Shown piece by piece: positions 1 through 5,933 of a stretch of DNA of 5,933 nucleotides. The stretch is from Chloroflexota bacterium (GTDB taxonomy: Bacteria; Chloroflexota; Limnocylindria; Limnocylindrales; CSP1-4). Numbering within the stretch: position 1 is the stretch's first letter; each line of letters opens with the position of its first letter. The stretch spans positions 1 through 5,933 of the forward strand of contig SCTE01000216.1 in the NCBI GenBank assembly GCA_004298915.1, written 5' to 3'. Below the pieces are notes generated by a model. It was not told the origin of the DNA and made no database searches. It saw nothing but the letters and a program-made list of their open reading frames with translations. The position numbers and the translations under genes were made by a program.

Positions 1-469
1 GGCTGCGCGCCATCGCGCCCGCCCGCGCCGCGGGCGGTTCGAGGCCGGTATCGAGCAACTCCGCCTCGATCCCGGCCCTGACCGCGGCGTCCGAGGGCAG
101 CGCATCCGTGTCGATCCCGCGCGCGACGGCCCGAAGGTAGAGCCCCGTGCCACCGACGAGGATCGCGACACCACCGGCCGCGGCGATCCGCGCCAGGACG
201 GTCCGGGCATGCTCGCTGAAATCCGCGACCGAAAACGGCTGGTCCGGTGCCACGAGATCCAGTCCGTGATGCGGGATGCCCTGGCGTTCCTGAACGGTGG
301 CCTTGGCGGTGCCGATATCGAGGCCGACGAAGACCTGTCGCGAATCCGCCGAGATGATCTCGGCCGGGATGCCGTCATTCCGAAGGGCGACGGCCGTCCG
401 GATGGCGAGGCCCGTCTTGCCCGTCGCCGTGGCGCCGGCGATGACCAGCAGGGGCGGAGCGGAGGTCAC
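1..469 (-). CDS. miaA: tRNA dimethylallyltransferase MiaA (N-terminal half, runs off the window)
   Basis: MiaA transfers a dimethylallyl group from DMAPP to N6 of A37 in tRNAs that read codons starting with U, giving i6A, the substrate of MiaB encoded just upstream. I translated 156 codons with no stop; the usual length is about 300 residues, so roughly half is visible. The motifs seen are the P-loop GATATGKT (residues 12-19), DSRQV (42-46, holding the family's conserved Asp), DIGTAK (51-56), HHGLDLVAPDQPFSVADF (67-84) and GGTGLYLRA (106-114), all in the family order. The start is a GTG at 469 whose last two bases plus the next A form the TGA of miaB (GTGA, 4-base overlap). No good Shine-Dalgarno lies at normal spacing, so translation probably depends on coupling to miaB. 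No defect is visible in the part present. Confidence 0.96.
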   Translation of the reverse strand, partial: MTSAPPLLVIAGATATGKTGLAIRTAVALRNDGIPAEIISADSRQVFVGLDIGTAKATVQERQGIPHHGLDLVAPDQPFSVADFSEHARTVLARIAAAGGVAILVGGTGLYLRAVARGIDTDALPSDAAVRAGIEAELLDTGLEPPAARAGAMARS

Positions 470-2118
470 CCGACCGGCGTGCCTCGAAGCGCGTAGGGGC
501 CCGCGTGACCGATCGTGACGTTGACCAGCGACCCGACCCAGGTTGCGTCGCCCGCGAGGTGGACCAGCTTGTTGCCTCGGGTCCGGCCGGACAACGCGAC
601 CTGTCCGGGACCCGGCTGAACGCCGCGAGGGACGCTCCCCTCCCCGTCAGTGCCGGACTCGTCGTGTTCGTGCGAGCGATCGCGCGCGATCGTCTCGACG
701 AGCACCTCGACTTCGCGGCCGAGCCAGCGCTGGTTCCGCTCCAGCCCGATCGGCTCCTGGACCGCGAGGAGCGCGTTGAGGCGCCGCCGCTTGTCGGCGG
801 CGGGCACGTCATCGGCGAGGTGCGTGGCCGGCGTCCCGGGCCGCTCCGAGTAGGCGGCGGCGAAGACCTGGTCGTACCGAACGAGCTCGAGGAACGCGAG
901 CGTCTTCTCGAACTGCGCCTCGGTCTCCCCGCAGAACCCGACGATGATGTCGGTGCTGACGGTGATATCGGGCACGGCCGCGCGGATCCGCTCGAGTCGC
1001 TCGAGGTAGTGCTCGGTCGTGTACTGGCGGCCCATCCGGCGGAGGACCTCGTCATCGCCCGATTGCACCGGCAGGTGGAGCGATTCGCACAGGGACGGGC
1101 ACTCGGCCATGGCATCGATGAGCCGGTCGGACAGGTCCCACGGATGCGAGGTGATGAACCGGAGCCGCGGGATCGCCGGGACGCCGTCCGACGTGCGGAT
1201 GCCGTCGATGGCCCGGATGAGCTCCGCGAGGTCCGGCTTCGAGCCGAGGTCCAGGCGCCGGCCCGCCCACCGTTCGGTCCGGATGTGGCCGAATCGCGGG
1301 TCCGGCTCGAGGTCGTGGCCGTACGAGTTGACGTTCTGCCCGAGGAGCGTGACCTCCCTGAAGCCCGATGCCGCGATCGAGCGGGCCTCGGCCACGATGT
1401 CGTCGAACGGACGGCTTCGCTCGGGGCCCCGGCTGAACGGGACGATGCAGTACGTGCAGGTCTTGTCGCAGCCGTAGATGATCGGCAACCACGCCGACAC
1501 GCTCGATGTCCGCTGGACGGTGCCGGCATCCACGGCGGCCGCGCGCGTGGTCGCGAGATGATCCGCGACGCCGACGACGGTTCGCCCGACGACGGTCGTG
1601 GCACCCACGACGCCGACGGGCGCCTGGGCCGATGCCAGCCCCAGCCGATCCAGCAGCTCCGGCTCCTCGTCCGGCCGGAGGAACAGGTCAACCGCCGGAT
1701 AGCGCCGCTCGAGGCCATCGCGGTCCCGCTCGCGGACCGCGCAGCCGGTGAGGACCACGCGCATCGACGCGTTCGCATCCTTGAGGCGCTGGAGATGACC
1801 CTGCCGCCCGATGACCTTCTGCTCGGCCAGTTCGCGGATCGCACAGGTGTTGATCACGACGAGATCGGCCTCGTCCATCGTGGGCGACTCGGTCGCGCCC
1901 GCGGTCAGGAGGCGCCCGGCCATCTCCTCGGAATCGCTCCGGTTCATCTGGCAGCCGAGCGTCCAGACGTAGAACCTCGGCAGTGCCCGGGGTTCGGGTC
2001 GGAATTCGCCCAGACGCGCGTCATCGGGCTCGGTCCCGCTCCGTCGCTCGGTGGCAGGCGGCGGCGCGATCTCGAGGATCGGGAGGCTGCGAGCGCGGCT
2101 GGGTGGTCGTTCGATCAT
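466..2118 (-). CDS. miaB: tRNA-2-methylthio-N6-dimethylallyladenosine synthase MiaB
   Basis: MiaB is a radical-SAM methylthiotransferase that turns i6A37 into ms2i6A37 in tRNA, using two 4Fe-4S clusters. The product is 550 residues. The N-terminal UPF0004 domain carries cluster cysteines C56 (TLGCQMN), C92 (NTCAIRE) and C126 (TGCAVRE). The radical-SAM motif CDKTCTYC gives C217, C221 and C224. LLGQNVNSYG (258-267), HLPVQSGDDEVLRRMGR (348-364) and TDIIVGFCGET (389-399) are family hallmarks. A C-terminal TRAM domain follows (about 465-550). Two oddities stand out: about 47 residues precede the first core strand, against only a few in E. coli MiaB, and a Gly/Pro/His/acidic insertion splits the TRAM domain (476-509). 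The ATG at 2118 overlaps the PHP stop as ATGA. No other ATG, GTG or TTG lies in frame between it and the first core strand (residue 50), which supports the long N-terminus. The nearest AGGA is 14 bases upstream, too far to be a normal Shine-Dalgarno, so coupling is likely. Confidence 0.97.
   Translation of the reverse strand: MIERPPSRARSLPILEIAPPPATERRSGTEPDDARLGEFRPEPRALPRFYVWTLGCQMNRSDSEEMAGRLLTAGATESPTMDEADLVVINTCAIRELAEQKVIGRQGHLQRLKDANASMRVVLTGCAVRERDRDGLERRYPAVDLFLRPDEEPELLDRLGLASAQAPVGVVGATTVVGRTVVGVADHLATTRAAAVDAGTVQRTSSVSAWLPIIYGCDKTCTYCIVPFSRGPERSRPFDDIVAEARSIAASGFREVTLLGQNVNSYGHDLEPDPRFGHIRTERWAGRRLDLGSKPDLAELIRAIDGIRTSDGVPAIPRLRFITSHPWDLSDRLIDAMAECPSLCESLHLPVQSGDDEVLRRMGRQYTTEHYLERLERIRAAVPDITVSTDIIVGFCGETEAQFEKTLAFLELVRYDQVFAAAYSERPGTPATHLADDVPAADKRRRLNALLAVQEPIGLERNQRWLGREVEVLVETIARDRSHEHDESGTDGEGSVPRGVQPGPGQVALSGRTRGNKLVHLAGDATWVGSLVNVTIGHAGPYALRGTPVG
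677..692. repeat. 16-base perfect palindrome inside miaB
   Basis: CGATCGCGCGCGATCG is its own reverse complement. It covers codons 476-481 of miaB (encoding TIARDR), at the beginning of the TRAM insertion. It contains two GATC sites and two CGATCG sites. The sequence itself is certain; any role is unknown. Confidence 0.9.
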
Positions 2119-3038
2119 CGGATGGTTGCAGATCCTGCCAGGGCTGCGCGAAGCGGCGCTTCGACGGTGGGCGGCACCCACAGTCGTGCGTGGGTTGCCG
2201 CATAGGGTTCGAGGTCGCCATGGTAGTCGCTGCCCCCGGTTGCCACGAGGCCGAGCTCCGCCGCGACGTCCTCCATCGAGCGCACGACCACGTCGTCGAA
2301 CGATCGGTAGTAGACCTCGAGGCCCCCGAGCCCCGCGTCCTGCAGCTCGCGGACGACCCCCAGGTGGACCGGGGCCTCCGAGAAATGGGCGAGCGACGCC
2401 AGGCCACCCGCCGCGCGAATGGCGCGGATCGCCTCGATTGGGCCGAGGCCGTCGCGGGGCACGTAGCCCGGCCGGCCGTGGGACAGGTAGCGCTCGAACG
2501 CATCCTCGACGCTCTTGACGTAGCCCTTGGCGATCATCGCCCGGGCGACGCGCGGCCGGCCGAGGGCATCGTCTTCGCCGGTCGCCGGGAGCGCAGCGAG
2601 GGCATCGTCGATCGGGAGGCCGAACTCGGCGAGCCGAGCGACCATCGTCGTGAACCGGCTGCGGCGTCGATCGCGCTGCAACTCCAGGGTCGCCTCGAGC
2701 TCGTCGTCGTCGAGGTCCACGCCGAGACCGAGGACGTGGACCTCGCTCTCCATCAGCTCCGGCCGATCGCGGACGACCGCGTTGAGCTCGATGCCCGGGA
2801 GGAGCTCGAGACCGGGAGGAATCGACCCGGAGGCCACCACCTCGCGCACGCCGGCGAGGGTGTCGTGATCCGTGATCGCGAGGAGGCGGACTCCCGCCGT
2901 GGCCGCGGCCGCCACGAGGTCGGCGGGCTCGAGCAGGCCATCGGACCGCGCGGTATGGGTATGGAGATCGATGGTCGATGGGCTGGGCGGCGTCACGCCG
3001 CCGTGCCACGGGTCGTGGCGCTTTCGTCGAGCCGCCAC
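2115..3038 (-). CDS. PHP-domain metal-dependent phosphoesterase, YciV/TrpH-like
   Basis: This 307-residue protein belongs to the PHP (polymerase and histidinol phosphatase) superfamily and most resembles the stand-alone YciV/TrpH group. Studied members are 5'-3' exonucleases on RNA or single-stranded DNA (E. coli RNase AM) or phosphatases of nucleoside 3',5'-bisphosphates; which of these this protein does cannot be read from sequence. All expected metal ligands of a trinuclear site appear: H26 and H28 (DLHTHT), D33 (SDG), H58 (TDHD), E84 (GIE), H101 (VHVLG), H218 (LAHF), D271 and H273 (GGSDYHG). The insertion-domain motif reads GRPRVARA (160-167), where I recall GRPH as usual. There is no signal peptide, so it is probably cytosolic. 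The GTG start at 3038 lies 2 bases after the ymdB stop and has GAGG 7 bases upstream, inside the ymdB end. A GTG at codon 15 would also keep the whole domain but lacks a ribosome site. Its stop overlaps the miaB start. Confidence 0.9.
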   Translation of the reverse strand: MAARRKRHDPWHGGVTPPSPSTIDLHTHTARSDGLLEPADLVAAAATAGVRLLAITDHDTLAGVREVVASGSIPPGLELLPGIELNAVVRDRPELMESEVHVLGLGVDLDDDELEATLELQRDRRRSRFTTMVARLAEFGLPIDDALAALPATGEDDALGRPRVARAMIAKGYVKSVEDAFERYLSHGRPGYVPRDGLGPIEAIRAIRAAGGLASLAHFSEAPVHLGVVRELQDAGLGGLEVYYRSFDDVVVRSMEDVAAELGLVATGGSDYHGDLEPYAATHARLWVPPTVEAPLRAALAGSATIR

Positions 3039-3040
3039 GC

Positions 3041-3928
3041 TCAGGCCTCGAACAGGCGGGTCAGCCGCTCCATCGCGAGGGCGCGCCCGGTCGCCGGATC
3101 CACGTCGACCTGGAGCGCGTTCATGATCACGTTCCCCTCCCCGACCGCGAACCGCGTCGGCAGGGCGTTGATGAACCGCGGCAGGACGGTCTTCGGATCG
3201 AATCCGATGACGCTCCAGATCGGTCCCGTCATCCCGAGATCCGTCTGGTAGGCGGTCCCGCCGGGCAGGATCCGCTCGTCGCCGGTGACGACGTGGGTGT
3301 GGGTGCCAACGACGGCCGAGACCCGGCCATCGAGGTAGAGCCCCAGGGCGTTCTTCTCGGACGTGATCTCGCAGTGGAAATCCACGAGCCGAACGGGCGG
3401 CAGCGCCTCGGACGCCTCATCGAACAGCCGATCGGCTTCCGTGAACGGATTGTCGATGGGCTGCATGAACGTCCGGCCCTGCAGGTTGATCACTGCGAGA
3501 TCGGTGCCGTCGAGGGCCTGGTAGACACCCCAGCCACGGCCCGGCACGTCGTGGGTGCCGTAGTTGAGTGGTCGGAGGATGCGGTCATCCTTCTCGAGGG
3601 ATTCGTAGATCTCGCGCTTGTCCCAGATGTGGTTGCCCGAGGTGATCACATCCACACCGTGGGCGAACAGCGCGTCCGCCGTCGAGGCGGTCAGGCCCAT
3701 GCCACCGGCAAGGTTCTCGCCATTAGCGGTCACGAAGTCGAGGCCGCGCTCCTCGCGCAGGGCCGGCAGGAGCGCCTCGATCGCCAGCCGGCCCGGCTTC
3801 CCGATGACGTCGCCGATCATCAGGATCCGGCACGCATTCGGTGGCCGTTCGGCGTTGCCGTTCGCCGGGTTGCCGAGCCGGACGCGACCAGCATGATTCG
3901 GCGTTCCTGGTTCGTCCATGATCGACAT
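3041..3928 (-). CDS. ymdB: YmdB-family metallophosphoesterase (TIGR00282)
   Basis: YmdB proteins are calcineurin-like phosphodiesterases with a dinuclear metal site. The Bacillus subtilis enzyme hydrolyses 2',3'-cAMP and affects biofilm and motility programmes; the substrate here is inferred. The 295-residue product has the full ligand set: D40 (IGDVIGKPGR), E71 (NGEN), N99 and H100 (GNHIWDKREI), H185 (DFHCEITSEK), H210 and H212 (GTHTHV), plus INLQGRTFMQP (147-157) and TDLGMTGP (229-236). Positions match recalled Bacillus ligands with an offset of 32 before and 35 after a small insertion. About 33 extra residues, rich in Asn, Pro and Gly, therefore precede the first strand (RILMIGD). ATG codons at 3928 and 3919 both fit; no GTG or TTG lies between them and the core, and the Met inside RILMIGD is too late. 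Neither start has a good ribosome site. It sits 63 bases after the membrane protein and 2 bases before the PHP gene. Confidence 0.95.
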   Translation of the reverse strand: MSIMDEPGTPNHAGRVRLGNPANGNAERPPNACRILMIGDVIGKPGRLAIEALLPALREERGLDFVTANGENLAGGMGLTASTADALFAHGVDVITSGNHIWDKREIYESLEKDDRILRPLNYGTHDVPGRGWGVYQALDGTDLAVINLQGRTFMQPIDNPFTEADRLFDEASEALPPVRLVDFHCEITSEKNALGLYLDGRVSAVVGTHTHVVTGDERILPGGTAYQTDLGMTGPIWSVIGFDPKTVLPRFINALPTRFAVGEGNVIMNALQVDVDPATGRALAMERLTRLFEA

Positions 3929-3935
3929 CCGTGTC

Positions 3936-3941
3936 AGGGTA
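3936..3941 (-). promoter_or_regulatory. Possible -10 element (TACCCT) for a leaderless ymdB transcript
   Basis: The minus strand reads TACCCT, a TANNNT-type hexamer, ending 7 bases before the ATG at 3928. That spacing is what leaderless genes show when transcription begins at the start codon, and it would explain the missing Shine-Dalgarno. No convincing -35 box sits at 16-18 bases; TTCGAC is about 22 bases upstream. A match this loose is expected often by chance, so treat it as a hint only. Confidence 0.2.
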
Positions 3942-3991
3942 GCCGAGCGAGACGCGGTCGTCCGTCGAAGGCGTGTTGCCGGGGCACGAAC

Positions 3992-4477
3992 TCAGGTAAG
4001 CGCCGGGACCAACTCGCCGAGTGGCCCGTACACAAGCGTCCAGACGAACGCGCCGACGATCGCGGCGAGGGCCGCCTGAATCGCGACGAGCGCCGGGCGA
4101 TCGGGCGGTTCGCGAAGGCGGCGCATCAGGATGGAGAACGCGATGGCGGCAACCGCCGCAATCAGCACGATCGCGACCAGCGGCACCAGCCCGCCGTCGT
4201 ACCCGGACCGCGTGACAACGGCTCGCATGGGCGTGACACCGAGAAATCCGATAAGAGCAGCCGCACCGAGCCGCTCGATGCGTCCGACCGTCGCCGACGC
4301 TCGAGGCGACATCGTCCTCTCGGCCCGGTGGACACCCCAACCAGACAAGGCACCGACGATGACGCCGGTCATAGGCGCGAAGAGGAGCGCCCCGAAGCCC
4401 AACGCGTCGACGAACAGGCCCGCCGACACGGCAACGGTCCAACCGAGGATTGCGTAGCCAGCCACGTGGACTCGCAT
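3992..4477 (-). CDS. Small multi-pass membrane protein of unknown function
   Basis: I do not recognise a family. The 161-residue product is strongly hydrophobic, with probable membrane segments near residues 6-23, 27-48, 70-88, 97-118 and 129-150. Arg-rich loops (51-69 and RRLREPPDR at 119-127) lie between segments 2-3 and 4-5, and short, less basic loops lie elsewhere. By the positive-inside rule this suggests five helices with the N-terminus in the cytoplasm. There is no cysteine, catalytic motif or cleavable signal peptide. The ATG at 4477 is chosen over an in-frame TTG at 4492 because AGAGGAG lies directly upstream of the ATG and would be inside the coding region if the TTG were used. It follows rny by 46 bases on the same strand, so co-transcription is likely. 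Parts of it are less G+C-rich (62% at 4201-4260, against 70% at 4021-4080), so it may be a later insertion between rny and ymdB. Confidence 0.8.
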   Translation of the reverse strand: MRVHVAGYAILGWTVAVSAGLFVDALGFGALLFAPMTGVIVGALSGWGVHRAERTMSPRASATVGRIERLGAAALIGFLGVTPMRAVVTRSGYDGGLVPLVAIVLIAAVAAIAFSILMRRLREPPDRPALVAIQAALAAIVGAFVWTLVYGPLGELVPALT

Positions 4478-4482
4478 GGCAA

Positions 4483-4489
4483 CTCCTCT
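4483..4489 (-). promoter_or_regulatory. Shine-Dalgarno AGAGGAG of the membrane protein
   Basis: AGAGGAG on the minus strand ends 5 bases before the ATG at 4477. It is the strongest ribosome site in the window and settles that start. The other genes here have weak sites or depend on overlap with the preceding stop codon. An upstream CCTCT (4504-4500) could pair with it across a 10-base loop, but five pairs are too few to claim regulation. Confidence 0.75.
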
Positions 4490-4523
4490 CAAGAAGAGCA
4501 GAGGCCTCGATCGCGCCCCTGCC

Positions 4524-5933
<1,410 letters not shown>

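Noticed and set aside
505..2205. Long plus-strand open frame of 566 codons opposite miaB
   Set aside because: It is antisense to a fully conserved MiaB and its product lacks any recognisable domain. Long antisense frames are expected opposite genes with G/C-rich third positions.
2119..3009. Upstream extension of the miaB frame to 3009
   Set aside because: The extra 297 residues are an Arg/Gly/Pro-rich shadow of the PHP gene. The ATG at 2118 is in the ATGA overlap and begins a sensible MiaB.
3929..3991. Terminator between the membrane gene and ymdB
   Set aside because: Only a weak 4-pair stem (CGTG/CACG) is present and there is no T-run.
4478..4492. TTG at 4492 as start of the membrane protein
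   Set aside because: It would place the strong AGAGGAG ribosome site inside the coding region. The ATG at 4477 has ideal 5-base spacing from that site.
4483..4504. Hairpin CCTCT/AGAGG that could hide the Shine-Dalgarno of the membrane protein
   Set aside because: Only five pairs with a 10-base loop and no extension of the stem; this is likely chance in purine/pyrimidine-rich DNA.

Overview
This is a G+C-rich bacterial stretch (counted samples are 62-70% G+C) with every credible gene on the minus strand. Transcription runs from high to low coordinates. The order is rny (5' end outside the window), a small multi-pass membrane protein, ymdB, a PHP-domain phosphoesterase, miaB, and miaA (3' end outside the window). 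RNase Y together with a YmdB-type phosphodiesterase and the miaB/miaA pair recalls the rny-ymdB-...-miaB neighbourhood of Bacillota. The very high G+C argues against a typical Bacillota, and YmdB is not usual in Actinomycetota. My best guess is a high-G+C Chloroflexota or a related uncultured lineage, but this is inference from gene content and not a phylogenetic result.

Layout: 5933-4524 is most of RNase Y (end of the coiled coil, KH, HD). A 46-base gap carries a strong Shine-Dalgarno for the membrane protein at 4477-3992. A 63-base gap follows, with no terminator and a possible -10 element. Then come ymdB (3928-3041), a 2-base gap, the PHP gene (3038-2115), miaB (2118-466, ATGA overlap with PHP) and miaA (469 to the window edge, GTGA overlap with miaB). 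The last four genes are almost certainly one translationally coupled unit. No gene-free stretch exceeds 63 bases, and I see no RNA gene, mobile element or CRISPR.

How they may work together: RNase Y starts mRNA decay at the membrane. YmdB is a metallophosphodiesterase that acts on 2',3'-cAMP in Bacillus. The PHP protein resembles the YciV/TrpH family, whose studied members trim RNA 5' ends or dephosphorylate nucleoside 3',5'-bisphosphates. MiaA and MiaB successively make i6A and ms2i6A at tRNA position 37. The operon therefore joins RNA breakdown and nucleotide recycling to tRNA modification. These are known families. The least explained parts are the orphan membrane protein, the PHP gene's place in the operon, and an unusual insertion in the MiaB TRAM domain.
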